This document shows, piece by piece, positions 7,585 to 16,730 of a stretch of 64,000 bases of DNA (position 1 is its first letter; each line of letters begins with the position of its first letter). The position numbers were made by a program, and so were the translations under genes. Origin of the DNA: Bacteroidales bacterium (GTDB lineage: Bacteria; Bacteroidota; Bacteroidia; Bacteroidales; ML635J-15). The stretch covers positions 107,977-171,976 of the forward strand of contig JAFZRE010000009.1 of NCBI GenBank assembly GCA_017620015.1. The letters are read 5' to 3'. Under the pieces are notes generated by a model. That model saw nothing but the letters and a program-made list of their open reading frames with translations. It did not search any database and was not told where the DNA came from.

Positions 7585-9582
7585 TCAATAGAACACAACA
7601 AAAATGTCATCGTAATACACTGGAGCCTCAATTGGATTGAAAGGATAAATCTTAAACCTTGAATATTCACTGAAATTATCTGGAAGTTCGAAATTCATTA
7701 CAAGTTCAACCCATTCGTTTGTCTTATGAGTCTTGTCCATTATCCTTCGCGAATCCCATATCATTTCCTTTTCACCTGTGTCGTCAATTATTTCCAAAGC
7801 AAGACATGGATTTCGAATCACCTCGGTCTGGTAAACCTGTAATACCACAAAAATATTCTTAGCCCAAGAAACCTTACTTATGCTATCCTCCAGCGTAACA
7901 CCATATCGACTATCAAAATACACTACCGAAGAATGAGTTCCAGAATAATACTTTTCAGAAGTAATTGTCTGCGACTGCCCCCAGTTGGAATTTTCACAGT
8001 CGTTATAATAAAATACAGCCTTCTTAAAATCGGATTTATCAAAACCATATTTGTTACCTACATACTTGAAAACATACAATACCATTCCTGTATCAAAACC
8101 AGAATAGTACTCACACAACTTTTCGGTAAACTTAGGAATCGACTGCGACTGATATTCAAAACCAAGTTTGGCAAGTACATCAAACGGACTTTTACCAGCA
8201 AATTCGCCTACGCATACCATCTTTTCCAAGTCACATTTTCGACAAGTGAAAAAGTTTTCGGCATCGGGCTTCAGCAAAAATCCAATACCATATATATTTG
8301 TAAATTTATGCATCGTGGCATTGTCGTTCTTGTAGAATCCACTTATTGCGCCAAAAGGTCCATATGGATTCGAATCTGGACCATGTATAATATTGACTTT
8401 CTGGTTTTTAAGATTGTCATTAATGTATTTGGCAAGATAAAATTTCTGATAGCCAGCCGACTTGGTCATATTAGCACCAAGTCCAACAACATTTACAGCA
8501 GCAAACAATATTATAAATGCATAGCATGTTATTTTCCATAGTTTTTTACCACCAAGGTGCTTGTCAATCAGTTCGAATGCCGACATAAGTATTGCTGGGA
8601 AAAGAAATGCCATCGGAAACATGAAGCGGACTTCCTTGTGCGCTATAAACGAATGAATGACAATGAAAGGAACAAAACACCACAAATAAGGATTTCTCGG
8701 ATTGCGAACCAAAAGATATAATATCGCAACAGCCAAAGGAATCCCTATCCAATATATAGGATACGATACTAGATTGTACAAGTAGAACCACCAAGGCGAC
8801 GAGCCGAACTTGTCGGCACTTACTTCAGAATTTACCTTTACATACTTGTATGGTGCAAACACAAAATTACCATAAAACCAACTGTCAACGCCTACACCTA
8901 AAGCCATATATGTCACAGCGAAAGATATTGCCGGCACAATAAAATACTTCCATCCGCGCTTGTCGATAATCAAAGCCCACAAGCCGAAACCGAATATCGC
9001 CACTCCCATCTGGAAACGGAAGATAAATGACAATGCAAGGCAAAAACCGAATAGTATGCGAGAAATGACACTCTCCTTTCCCGAAAAATATATTGCTAAA
9101 GCAAACAAAAGGGAAATAGCGCCAAACGTTTCCGACGAGAAACGGCACGCAATATATGGGACAAACCACATCAGCAGTGATAATGCCAGATAAATTGTGC
9201 GATACCTTGTTTTTTGTATTCGACGGGCGGTACTTCTGACGAAAAGTAATATTGCCACAAACGAAATCATGGCAGTAAAAAGCCGCATCACAAGTGCCTG
9301 CACATATGGGTCAGTCACTGAAATGCATTTGAAAAACTGCAAGAAACCAAGACAAATTGTCGGTTGCAACATCGGACGAATCTGCACATCATATTCCCAA
9401 GCGACAAGCGGAGTAAATGTTTCCGACTTCAGTCCGGCGTATTCGATAATCTGGAAAAGTTCGTCGGCATGATGGTAACCATAGTTGACGTATGCAGTAA
9501 TCATGTATATGACAAATGCAATCGCTGAAATTGCAATGCAAGTTTTTCTGTCGTCAGAATATCCGAACAGTCTATTCTGCAT
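7585..9582 (-). CDS. GT22/ALG9-like membrane mannosyltransferase
   Basis: 665 aa. About 10-12 hydrophobic segments fill residues 15-370, with the luminal-loop motif HHADELFQIIEYA, fitting the GT-C fold of the GT22 (ALG/PIG-B) family with an Asp-Glu near the N-terminus. Residues ~380-665 form a soluble, beta-rich C-terminal domain with Cys-rich spots (FTCRKCDLEKMVC). It probably adds a sugar from a lipid-linked donor to an envelope glycan. It overlaps the preceding CNNM gene by 11 bp and ends the long operon that starts at bactofilin. The acceptor is unknown. Confidence 0.75.
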   Translation of the reverse strand: MQNRLFGYSDDRKTCIAISAIAFVIYMITAYVNYGYHHADELFQIIEYAGLKSETFTPLVAWEYDVQIRPMLQPTICLGFLQFFKCISVTDPYVQALVMRLFTAMISFVAILLFVRSTARRIQKTRYRTIYLALSLLMWFVPYIACRFSSETFGAISLLFALAIYFSGKESVISRILFGFCLALSFIFRFQMGVAIFGFGLWALIIDKRGWKYFIVPAISFAVTYMALGVGVDSWFYGNFVFAPYKYVKVNSEVSADKFGSSPWWFYLYNLVSYPIYWIGIPLAVAILYLLVRNPRNPYLWCFVPFIVIHSFIAHKEVRFMFPMAFLFPAILMSAFELIDKHLGGKKLWKITCYAFIILFAAVNVVGLGANMTKSAGYQKFYLAKYINDNLKNQKVNIIHGPDSNPYGPFGAISGFYKNDNATMHKFTNIYGIGFLLKPDAENFFTCRKCDLEKMVCVGEFAGKSPFDVLAKLGFEYQSQSIPKFTEKLCEYYSGFDTGMVLYVFKYVGNKYGFDKSDFKKAVFYYNDCENSNWGQSQTITSEKYYSGTHSSVVYFDSRYGVTLEDSISKVSWAKNIFVVLQVYQTEVIRNPCLALEIIDDTGEKEMIWDSRRIMDKTHKTNEWVELVMNFELPDNFSEYSRFKIYPFNPIEAPVYYDDIFVVFY

Positions 9583-10831
9583 AAAGCATGACCTTTACGA
9601 TTTTTGTGCCTTTGATTTCCAGAATCCTAAAGCGGTAGGAAACATCGTTGTCGTTGATAGTGACAATCTCTCCCATCTTTGGAAAGTTGCCCGAAAAATA
9701 CATGATATAGCCTGCAATGGTTTCATATTCGTCCGATTCGGTAAGCGAGTAGCCGTATTCCTCGTTGAAAGTCTCCACATCGAGCAGTCCCGACATGATA
9801 TAGTTTCCGTCCTTGTTGACCACCACCGACAATTCAGGAGAATCGTGCTCGTCCTCAAACTCGCCAAAGATTTCCTCAAGAATATCCTCAACTGTAACAA
9901 TTCCGCAGGTGCTTCCAAACTCATCCACCACCACGGCGATGCTTCGGTTGTTCTTTATCAGGCGACCAAAAAGTTTCTTTGCCGACATAGTTTCGGGCAC
10001 CACCAGTATCTGACGCATGATGTTACGTAATTTCTGCGGATTCTTGAAAATGTCCTTTATGTTCACATAACCGATTATATCATCAACATTCTCCTTATAA
10101 ACCAGCAAGTTAGAATGTCCAGTCTCAACAAACATCTTTCGCACATTCTCTACCGACTCGTTTACAGGCACGGCAAGAATCTTGTTTCTCGGCACAATGC
10201 ACTCACGCAACTTTATTGACGAGAAATCCATTGCATTATGGAAAATCTTGAGCTCCTGCGACGACTTTGCCGAATTTGAAAGTTCGGCGCCATTGCCAAT
10301 AATATCTTCTATATCAACCCTACTGAACATATTGTCCTTCTGATGGTCGTCGATTCTTATTCCGAAGATTCTAGCAATAAGCCTTGCGAACAAAACCGAA
10401 ATCGCCACTATAGGATAAAACAGCAAGTAGAAGAATGCCACAGGTACTGCAAAAGTACTGAGAGCCGAATCGCTAAGGATACGGAACAAGGTTTTGGGTA
10501 GGAATTCGGCAAAAAACAGCACAATGACCGTCGCAATAATAGTCTGCAGAAGAAGGATGAGCAATTCGTTGTTCAATGGAGCAAGCGGTGCTGCCAGCAA
10601 TTTTGCCAGAAAAATAGTATAAATAACATTGGCAAGATTGTTACCGACGAGCATTGTTGAAATGTACTGCGACGAATTCTTTGTTATAAGTGCCAGCACC
10701 TTCGAGTTGAAACTGTCCTTCTTGATGGCAATCTCTAGTTTCAGTTTGTTGGACGTTACAAATGCAATCTCCATCCCCGAAAAGAAAGCGGAGAGCACAA
10801 GCGCCAGCACTATGATTATCCAGGTTATCAT
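9572..10831 (-). CDS. CNNM/CorC (HlyC) family transporter-like protein
   Basis: 419 aa. A DUF21/CNNM membrane domain (residues 1-~180, starting MITWIIIVLALVLSAFFSGMEIAF) is followed by a CBS pair (~200-320; IVPRNKILAVPV, VVDEFGSTCGIVTVEDILEEIFGEFEDE) and a C-terminal CorC_HlyC domain (to 419). Proteins of this type affect Mg2+/Co2+ handling; the hemolysin name is historical. In Bacteroidales the coaX-OMP-TPR-lptC-CNNM order is common and is kept here. It shares one base with the upstream small-protein stop (TAATG). Confidence 0.92.
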   Translation of the reverse strand: MITWIIIVLALVLSAFFSGMEIAFVTSNKLKLEIAIKKDSFNSKVLALITKNSSQYISTMLVGNNLANVIYTIFLAKLLAAPLAPLNNELLILLLQTIIATVIVLFFAEFLPKTLFRILSDSALSTFAVPVAFFYLLFYPIVAISVLFARLIARIFGIRIDDHQKDNMFSRVDIEDIIGNGAELSNSAKSSQELKIFHNAMDFSSIKLRECIVPRNKILAVPVNESVENVRKMFVETGHSNLLVYKENVDDIIGYVNIKDIFKNPQKLRNIMRQILVVPETMSAKKLFGRLIKNNRSIAVVVDEFGSTCGIVTVEDILEEIFGEFEDEHDSPELSVVVNKDGNYIMSGLLDVETFNEEYGYSLTESDEYETIAGYIMYFSGNFPKMGEIVTINDNDVSYRFRILEIKGTKIVKVMLYAE

Positions 10832-11055
10832 TATTTATCTCCGTTTCGTCTTTGCTCGCGACGTTCCTCGTTGCGACGCTGCATGAAGCGCATGATGAAC
10901 ATTCCTGCACTTATTACAGCCATTGCGTAAAATATCCAAACGTTAGATACGCTGTCGAACTTGGTCTGATAGTATATGCCGGCTGACAGGCAGAAAATTG
11001 CCATAACCACCCATAGGCATTCGACTACAATCCTAAAAATCCTCTTGCTACTCAT
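10831..11055 (-). CDS. Small membrane protein
   Basis: 74 aa with two hydrophobic segments (residues ~7-27 and ~39-57) and a highly basic/Glu-rich tail RFMQRRNEERREQRRNGDK. No family recognised. It is real by context: it overlaps lptC by 8 bp and the CNNM gene by 1 bp within an operon of overlapping genes. Confidence 0.75.
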   Translation of the reverse strand: MSSKRIFRIVVECLWVVMAIFCLSAGIYYQTKFDSVSNVWIFYAMAVISAGMFIMRFMQRRNEERREQRRNGDK

Positions 11056-11617
11056 CCTTTATACTTATTACACCGGCAGGCTTCAGTATTTTCCATTCCG
11101 AAAAGTCCTGGTTCGACTCGAAGCCATCGCCAGTCAAAATTTCATCTTCAGTAGTTATCCTGACGTACTTATCCGAATACACAAGTTCCTTTTTCATATC
11201 CCAGTACATCAGTTCCGTATTTATCTTTTCGTTTCGACTAATATTGTCAACCTCAACGTCCGACTTTATCTCCCACAATTCCTTCTCTATCAAGAATCGG
11301 GCGTACGAACACCTAAGCGTTGCCGTGACAGAGCCATAACCGTCGAAAAATCTGACATTCAAGCCATACCGATATTCATCGTATTTCAAGTTCTGCCCTT
11401 CGAAACGAGACAACTCCTTTGCCTTCAGTTCGACCATTACCCTTCCCGAATCGCTATATACCGTCTCGAATCCGAAGACAGAAAATGTAGGCATATTTGA
11501 ACGCTTGGTAAGCAAGTTTACCTTGTCGATGTCGTTCTTGCATGAAACAAATATCGTACTTGCAACAATTGCAAGCACGATACCTGTCTTTAAAAATATT
11601 TGCTTTAAGTCTGACAC
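11048..11617 (-). CDS. lptC: LPS export protein LptC
   Basis: 189 aa; the N-terminal hydrophobic segment ends in a lipobox-like FVSC (residues 23-26), as in other Bacteroidota LptC proteins, then a beta-jellyroll-type domain typical of LptC/YrbK. LptC forms part of the periplasmic bridge carrying lipopolysaccharide from LptBFG to LptD. It starts at GTG, sharing one base with the stop of the TPR gene (TAGTG); no better start lies nearby. Confidence 0.85.
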   Translation of the reverse strand: MSDLKQIFLKTGIVLAIVASTIFVSCKNDIDKVNLLTKRSNMPTFSVFGFETVYSDSGRVMVELKAKELSRFEGQNLKYDEYRYGLNVRFFDGYGSVTATLRCSYARFLIEKELWEIKSDVEVDNISRNEKINTELMYWDMKKELVYSDKYVRITTEDEILTGDGFESNQDFSEWKILKPAGVISIKDE

Positions 11618-12936
11618 TACTTGATGAACCTTGCAGTGGTAGTCTCGTTAATCCAGCACCCTACGGTTACAGTTGCACCAGCCTTCATATCAGCCCAGAA
11701 TGCATCCGATTCCTTCGGGAAGTATGCAGAGTAGGTCGAAATAAGCTTGTTAGCTTCTTCGGCAACCGAAGGATCTACGCTCTTAGCCTTCTGGAACTGG
11801 TCAACAACAACCCAGTAAACCCATTTGTTCTCGAAAGCATCGTTACCGCAACCCTTGCCACCTGCTGCATAAACCCTACCTATCAAGAGATAAGCCTTAC
11901 CGTAGTTCGGGTCAACTGCCAATGCGCTGCGTGCAGCCTGACGAGCCTTTTGGTAATTGTTCATGCCAGTGAAGTACAAGAGACCAAGTTCGTAGTACAT
12001 GTCGGCCTTCTTCTCATTGTTCTCTTCGAGAGAAATTGCCTCGTTGTAGTATTGTTCAGCCTTGCCAGATTCACCGCGCTTGAAATAAGCCTGTCCGATT
12101 GCGTGTGCTGCGGCAGAACTCTTTTCATTTTCGTACATTACGATTGCAGCGCGCATATAAAGGTCAGAAAGCTTGCACTCGTCACTGTTGCCGTTTCTAA
12201 GAAGCTTAACAATCTTAGTTGCCAATTCAACATTGTTCGGATCGGCCTCGAACTTAGGCGAGAACACGTCAATTATAGACTTGCAGTCGGCAGCGCTGCT
12301 GTTGACAAACAATTCTTCTACAGCGGTTGCTGCATCAGAAATCTTAGTCTTCTTGTCCTCCTTGGTTTCCTTTTCCACCTGCTCGGCAAGTGCATCGGAA
12401 ATCGAAGAATAAACATTTACCATTGTTTCCTTGCTGATTTCTTCCTTGTCGTAACGATTCAAAGCAACAACCATGTACAACTTGAGCACACCATAGTTTG
12501 CCGAATTGCCTGCAAGCTCAAACACACGTGCACACATATCGTAAACCTCGGTCTGATTTTGCGGACGATACTTGTTCAGCATAATAGCCTTTGAACCAAG
12601 ATATGTAGCTTCCTGTCCATACAACTGGATCCTCTTGTCGTAAATAATGAGCAAGGTGTCGATTGCTGCTTCACGAGCTTCGCCTTCCCTTGTTGCAATT
12701 ACGTTTTCAAGGATTGTCGGACCCTGTATAAAAATATTCTTGGTAGTCTTTTCGCTAACCCTGTCGTCACAATTTTCAAAGCACCATTTCCAAGTCGGAT
12801 ATGCGTCCTTGTAGTTCTTCTGGTTGTAGAATTCCGTGTACGTGGACATATTTACTGTAAAATCATCCTGCGCAAACACACCAGCGGAAAAGAACATACC
12901 CGCTATCATCACCAATGTTAAAACTCTAACTTTCAT
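11617..12936 (-). CDS. Secreted tetratricopeptide-repeat protein
   Basis: 439 aa, with a signal peptide (MKVRVLTLVMIAGMFFSAGVFAQ). TPR-like helical repeats run through about residues 120-400 (for example AHAIGQAYFKRGESGKAEQYYNEAISLE and ARSALAVDPNYGKAYLLIGRVYAAGG). It probably resides in the periplasm as a protein-protein scaffold. It sits between an outer-membrane protein and lptC, a position conserved in Bacteroidales, suggesting a role in envelope assembly; the exact function is unknown. Confidence 0.85.
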   Translation of the reverse strand: MKVRVLTLVMIAGMFFSAGVFAQDDFTVNMSTYTEFYNQKNYKDAYPTWKWCFENCDDRVSEKTTKNIFIQGPTILENVIATREGEAREAAIDTLLIIYDKRIQLYGQEATYLGSKAIMLNKYRPQNQTEVYDMCARVFELAGNSANYGVLKLYMVVALNRYDKEEISKETMVNVYSSISDALAEQVEKETKEDKKTKISDAATAVEELFVNSSAADCKSIIDVFSPKFEADPNNVELATKIVKLLRNGNSDECKLSDLYMRAAIVMYENEKSSAAAHAIGQAYFKRGESGKAEQYYNEAISLEENNEKKADMYYELGLLYFTGMNNYQKARQAARSALAVDPNYGKAYLLIGRVYAAGGKGCGNDAFENKWVYWVVVDQFQKAKSVDPSVAEEANKLISTYSAYFPKESDAFWADMKAGATVTVGCWINETTTARFIK

Positions 12937-12948
12937 AGCTATAAATTT

Positions 12949-14247
12949 TTAATCAATTCTACTTTTTACAAACCAACGGTCAACTAAACTTAAGTTGACA
13001 CCAACAATAAAATAGGTTTCCTTTACTAAATCATTTTTTAAAGAGCCTCTCTCCCCGACCTGGAAAGTAACGTTGAATACCGTCTTTCCGTGCCGCGGTT
13101 TAAATCCTACTCCAAAAGTAATGCCATAATCTGGAACTGACAGTTTTCCGCTATCCATATTTATGTATGAGTTATTGAAAAACAGACCCATACGATAGGA
13201 TGAAGACTCCCAAAGATTTTTTGGAGAAAGCCTGTTAGGAGTATATTCCACGCCCAAAGCAGCACCTATGCTATTGTCTAACGAGTCGCATACACCAAAG
13301 AATTTGCTATCCTTCCAGTTCTGCATAGTAAAGTCGGCTGCCACCGACAATTTATCCTTATAGGTATAGCAAGCTCCAAATCCTATAGTATGTGGCAGAC
13401 CTATTTTGCCTTTCACATCACCCTCCTGATGAATGGTGTCGATGACAGTAGTCGCAGCGCTTGCCAAAGTGTTGTAAACCAATGTTGACTGCTTTGCATT
13501 CAGGTCGCGGTTGTAGCCATAGTAGGCACCAAGTCTCAGATTGTCCTCCCCGATATGGATATTGTATTTCAGTCCGACATCGAAAGTAACATCGGAAATC
13601 TTAAATGTCTTCTGGCAGAACGAATTGATGTAAGTACCAACGGTATCGTTCACGAAAGCAATGGCATTGGAATGGTAAATCTTTCCGAAAAGATAGGATA
13701 CGCCAACACCCAGGCTCAAGTCCTTAATCGGGTTGAACGCATTGGAGAAGAACACCTTGTTGAGCCCACCGTCACCTGCATAAACGTAATTCTTGTCGAT
13801 GCCAAACGAATTGTCCGCCGAGTAAATCGAGTAGCCCACATTGCTGTAAGGTGTTATGCCGAGAGCCATCTTCCACCATTTTGTGCAGGCGAAACCAACG
13901 GCAATCTGCGACAATTCGGCATCACTCTTTATTTTCGACGTCTGCGGATTTGAGATTGAATACTTGCGCAACCCTGCATCGAAACCAAAATTGAATATGA
14001 AAGTCAAGGTGTCAATATCACCGATGCCAGCAGGACTTTTATAGTTGACATCGTACATAAACGGAGTAGCATATCCCACGCCACCCATCGACGAGTTGCG
14101 AGCCTGCGAATTTGCATTTACATCGCCAATGCCGTAACGCGAATACGGCGAACCAACGTGTCCCTGCGAAAAGGAAAACACGGTGACCGACAATAGGCAA
14201 GCTAGCAATAATAATCGTCTAACAACCATTATATTCCAATATTTCAT
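12949..14247 (-). CDS. Outer-membrane beta-barrel protein (FadL/OmpP1-like)
   Basis: 432 aa: an N-terminal signal (LLLLACLLSVTVFSFSQ) then GSPYSRYGIGDV, a typical opening of a Bacteroidota OMP family near OmpP1/FadL, with alternating aromatic beta-strands to the C-terminus (RWFVKSRID). The upstream ATG at 14247 overlaps coaX by 29 bp; a second ATG at 14229 overlaps by 11 bp and fits the signal peptide as well. It is likely a long-chain hydrophobic-substrate or general OM channel. Confidence 0.8.
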   Translation of the reverse strand: MKYWNIMVVRRLLLLACLLSVTVFSFSQGHVGSPYSRYGIGDVNANSQARNSSMGGVGYATPFMYDVNYKSPAGIGDIDTLTFIFNFGFDAGLRKYSISNPQTSKIKSDAELSQIAVGFACTKWWKMALGITPYSNVGYSIYSADNSFGIDKNYVYAGDGGLNKVFFSNAFNPIKDLSLGVGVSYLFGKIYHSNAIAFVNDTVGTYINSFCQKTFKISDVTFDVGLKYNIHIGEDNLRLGAYYGYNRDLNAKQSTLVYNTLASAATTVIDTIHQEGDVKGKIGLPHTIGFGACYTYKDKLSVAADFTMQNWKDSKFFGVCDSLDNSIGAALGVEYTPNRLSPKNLWESSSYRMGLFFNNSYINMDSGKLSVPDYGITFGVGFKPRHGKTVFNVTFQVGERGSLKNDLVKETYFIVGVNLSLVDRWFVKSRID

Positions 14248-14953
14248 TCAATCCAAAAGCCACCAAATATGGCTCTGCAAAATTATTAAAATTAATTCGG
14301 TTTTCAAAGAAAAAGCTATCGCCACCTGTAAAAACGACCAAAAGGTCATTGAACCTATGGCTGAATTCTTTCACAGTGCCTTCAATTTCGTAAAGCATAC
14401 CGTTCTGAATACCAATGGTTATTGCCTCTGTAGTGTTCGTTCCGAACAAGCCGTCGAGAGTTTTATCCGCATTCAATAACGGAAGTTTTCCTGTAAAATT
14501 GTGCAGTGCACGAAACCTTGTTTTCAGTCCTGGCGAAATATTTCCGCCAAGATATTCGCCCTTGTCGGTGACAATGTCGTAGGTTATTGCCGTACCAGAG
14601 TCAATCACAAGCACATTCCTGTCGGGATAACGAGAAACCGCCCCGACAACCGCCGCAACACGGTCGCTACCAAGTGTCTCTGGAGTGCCATACTTTATTA
14701 TTATAGGTAACTTTAAACGTGATGAAAATTCAAGTACAGGGAAAAACGGACGTAAAACCTCCGCAATCTCGCTTTGGCTGATGCTTACTGATGAAACTAT
14801 ACAGCGGTCAATCTTGTCGAGCGATACGTTAGCCTTAAGCGTCGGAAGCAGTTCCGGCAATTCGTTGCAAACCATCTTCTGTGCGATTTCACCATCGTCA
14901 AACAGAAACATCTTTATCGTAGTATTGCCCGAATCGACTATTAGATTGTACAT
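14219..14953 (-). CDS. coaX: Type III pantothenate kinase
   Basis: First step of coenzyme A synthesis: phosphorylates pantothenate. 244 aa. ASKHA-fold motifs: N-terminal LIVDSGNTTIKMF, the GSDRVAAVVGA block (~95-105), VLVIDSGTAITYD (~115-127) and GGNISPGLKTRFRALHNFTGKLP (~139-161). CoaX needs a monovalent cation and resists acetyl-CoA feedback, as known for the family. Located in the long operon; ATP-synthase-associated small proteins precede it. Confidence 0.95.
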   Translation of the reverse strand: MYNLIVDSGNTTIKMFLFDDGEIAQKMVCNELPELLPTLKANVSLDKIDRCIVSSVSISQSEIAEVLRPFFPVLEFSSRLKLPIIIKYGTPETLGSDRVAAVVGAVSRYPDRNVLVIDSGTAITYDIVTDKGEYLGGNISPGLKTRFRALHNFTGKLPLLNADKTLDGLFGTNTTEAITIGIQNGMLYEIEGTVKEFSHRFNDLLVVFTGGDSFFFENRINFNNFAEPYLVAFGLNEILEYNGC

Positions 14954-14963
14954 CTGAACAAAT

Positions 14964-15392
14964 TTACTCCTGTTTCACATCACTAGAATCCTGCTTTTCC
15001 TGAGCCGACTTCAGCAACTTTGCGACTAGCACGACCTCCATAACAAGATATGCAAAATACAAAATGAAGAACTGCACCACATACGCAATGCGATAATCGG
15101 CATCGCCTCTTATTATAGGAATCAGGAAAACCACGCACAAAGCCATTTTCACAAGGCTCGATGCCATAAATACATAACCGAAAAGCCCTTGTTTCTGCGT
15201 CATTTTCCTAAATATGAACTTCAGCACCAAGACCACAGCCACAGTAAGCACAAAAAGGAAAAGATGCGCCTCGTAGATTCCCGTAGCAGCGCACACGGGA
15301 AAAGCACGCGCCAACAGAAAATGCACGGCAAACAATCCCACACCGAATATTGCAAGCTTTGCCAATACTCCGACAAGCGAATTATTTTTCAT
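14964..15392 (-). CDS. Four-helix membrane protein next to AtpZ (DUF6168-like)
   Basis: 142 aa, four hydrophobic segments (about residues 10-28, 42-60, 73-93, 104-125). In other Bacteroidota a protein of this kind lies between AtpI/AtpZ and the a-subunit of F-type ATP synthase; here no atp gene follows. The family assignment is from memory and position, so it is tentative. It overlaps atpZ by 11 bp. Confidence 0.65.
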   Translation of the reverse strand: MKNNSLVGVLAKLAIFGVGLFAVHFLLARAFPVCAATGIYEAHLFLFVLTVAVVLVLKFIFRKMTQKQGLFGYVFMASSLVKMALCVVFLIPIIRGDADYRIAYVVQFFILYFAYLVMEVVLVAKLLKSAQEKQDSSDVKQE

Positions 15393-15612
15393 TCTTCAGG
15401 CTTTTTATAACCATATATATTGATGCAAACACAGCAAACAGCGACATGGCAACTGTAAACCACGGCTTTTCGGTAGCAAAATACCTGTCGAACTTATGCC
15501 CACCGAAAGCACCTGCAAAAATAACAATTCCCATCTCGAAAGCCAGCGAGGTATATCGCGCCCACTTCCCGAGACCGGAATTTAACTTGTCGCCTTTTTT
15601 CTCGTTATCCAT
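15382..15612 (-). CDS. AtpZ/AtpI-family ATP synthase accessory protein
   Basis: 76 aa with two transmembrane helices; KWARYTSLAFEMGIVIFAGAFGGHKFDRYF matches the AtpZ (F0F1-ATPase subunit) family, thought to help Mg2+ entry or c-ring assembly. It is normally the first gene of the atp operon; here it is followed by coaX and envelope genes instead. Overlaps the bactofilin gene by 8 bp. Confidence 0.85.
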   Translation of the reverse strand: MDNEKKGDKLNSGLGKWARYTSLAFEMGIVIFAGAFGGHKFDRYFATEKPWFTVAMSLFAVFASIYMVIKSLKNEK

Positions 15613-15970
15613 TATACGATTCTTCGGGGACTGCGGTACTCATGCTACAGGTGCCAGAGAATACAGCATTGGGTTCTATAGCCAGCTTGGAGGTTCTTAT
15701 TTCTCCTTCCATCACAGCCGTCGATTTCAGCATAAGCAGATTTTCCACTTGCATCTTGCCTTTTACCGTTCCCGACACTTCACAATCCTTGCATTTTATT
15801 TCGCCGACAATCTTGCCAGTATTACCAATGACGAGCTTCGACTGAGTGGTCAGATTGCCCTCCAATGTCCCGTCAACCCTAACATCGCCCTGCGAAACGA
15901 TATTGCCTACAATGTTAGTTCCGCTGCCCAATATGTTTAGGTTATTGCTTATTTCTTCGCTTCGTGCCAT
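15605..15970 (-). CDS. Bactofilin (polymer-forming cytoskeletal protein)
   Basis: 121 aa. The core is repeating short beta-strands (GNIVSQGDVRVDGTLEGNLTTQSKLVIGNTGKIVGEIKCKDCEVSGTVKGKMQVENLLMLKSTAVMEGEIRTSKLAIEPNAVFSGTCSM, given here only to show strands, each rung about 17-18 residues apart) of the DUF583 right-handed beta-helix. Bactofilins form filaments that position envelope machinery. It starts the long minus-strand operon; -7 box at 15992-15999. Confidence 0.9.
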   Translation of the reverse strand: MARSEEISNNLNILGSGTNIVGNIVSQGDVRVDGTLEGNLTTQSKLVIGNTGKIVGEIKCKDCEVSGTVKGKMQVENLLMLKSTAVMEGEIRTSKLAIEPNAVFSGTCSMSTAVPEESYNG

Positions 15971-15991
15971 AACTTATATTTTTTTCGACCT

Positions 15992-15999
15992 CAAAAATA
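15992..15999 (-). promoter_or_regulatory. -7 box of the bactofilin-to-GT22 operon
   Basis: Minus strand TATTTTTG, 22 bp before the bactofilin ATG. Downstream genes overlap or nearly touch as far as 7585, so this is the only promoter needed for ten genes. Confidence 0.6.
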
Positions 16000-16081
16000 A
16001 TAATAATTTGAGAATTGACAACGAATAATGTTTATTGCTTCTATATTTTGGGGCTCTGTGGCCTGCTTGCTGTTTTTGATC

Positions 16082-16136
16082 GCCCCCCATCGTTAAAGCC
16101 TTTAATTGCGTTAACGGCCTTAAGGCTATGGGGGGC
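16082..16136. repeat. GC-capped inverted repeat element
   Basis: GCCCCCCAT (16082-16090) and ATGGGGGGC (16128-16136) form perfect 9-bp arms. The 37-bp interior has further inverted words: CGTTAA/TTAACG and the self-complementary GGCCTTAAGGC-like stretch. No ORF. It could be a structured RNA, a terminator-like hairpin or a tiny mobile repeat; I see no second copy here. Confidence 0.55.
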
Positions 16137-16209
16137 AACAAAAAAATAGCAAGCCTTTTGCATCTTGTCAGCAAAATCGTAAATCGTACTTCATAAATCG
16201 TAAATAAAC

Positions 16210-16218
16210 CTTATTTTT
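16210..16218 (+). promoter_or_regulatory. -7 box for the LEA14-like gene
   Basis: TATTTTTGC about 15 bp before the ATG at 16234, matching TAnnTTTGC. Confidence 0.6.
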
Positions 16219-16233
16219 GCAAAAATTTTAGCG

Positions 16234-16704
16234 ATGAAAACGAGAATAACAATATTGCTCCTTGCATTTTCGATAACTATTGTCGGAATGAATTCATGCA
16301 ACATACAGGAAGTAAGCGTAGGGACGCCAAAAGACGTAAAGATTAACAACTTGAGTCTAAGTGGAATAAGCATAGGCGGGAAAATACCCATCAATAATCC
16401 CAACACATTCGGATTCAATGTAAAAGGTGTTAAACTTGACGTTTCGGTAAACGACATCCCTATCGGATGCCTCAACAAAAAGGAAAGAATTCACATCAAC
16501 CCCAAGTCGAACAATGCATATCAGATAAATTACGATGCTTCGTTCAAGGATATTGTAAAAGACCCCGTTGCTCTTACAAACGCACTTACTAGGGGCAGTG
16601 CCACCCTAAAGTTGTCGGGATATGTGAAGGTTTCGAAATTCATAGTGTCGAAAAAAATAAAGGTAGAACACACAGAAAACTTAAGTAGGTTCAAGTTTTT
16701 TTAG
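16234..16704 (+). CDS. LEA14-like lipoprotein
   Basis: 156 aa. Signal peptide with a lipobox-like GMNSC (Cys22). The mature domain (VKINNLSLSGISIGGKIPINNPNTFGFNVKGVKLDVSVNDIPIG) matches the LEA type-2 / WHy fold: NPN motif followed by beta-strands. Function in bacteria is unclear; desiccation/envelope stress roles are suggested for related proteins. The next gene has its own -7 box overlapping this stop codon. Confidence 0.75.
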   Translation: MKTRITILLLAFSITIVGMNSCNIQEVSVGTPKDVKINNLSLSGISIGGKIPINNPNTFGFNVKGVKLDVSVNDIPIGCLNKKERIHINPKSNNAYQINYDASFKDIVKDPVALTNALTRGSATLKLSGYVKVSKFIVSKKIKVEHTENLSRFKFF

Positions 16705-16730
16705 TACCTTTGCCACAAATTGATTTTCTG

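Noticed and set aside
15974..16228. 66-aa minus-strand frame in the bactofilin/LEA14 gap
   Set aside because: It runs through the GC hairpin, has no start signal and no similarity; treated as chance.
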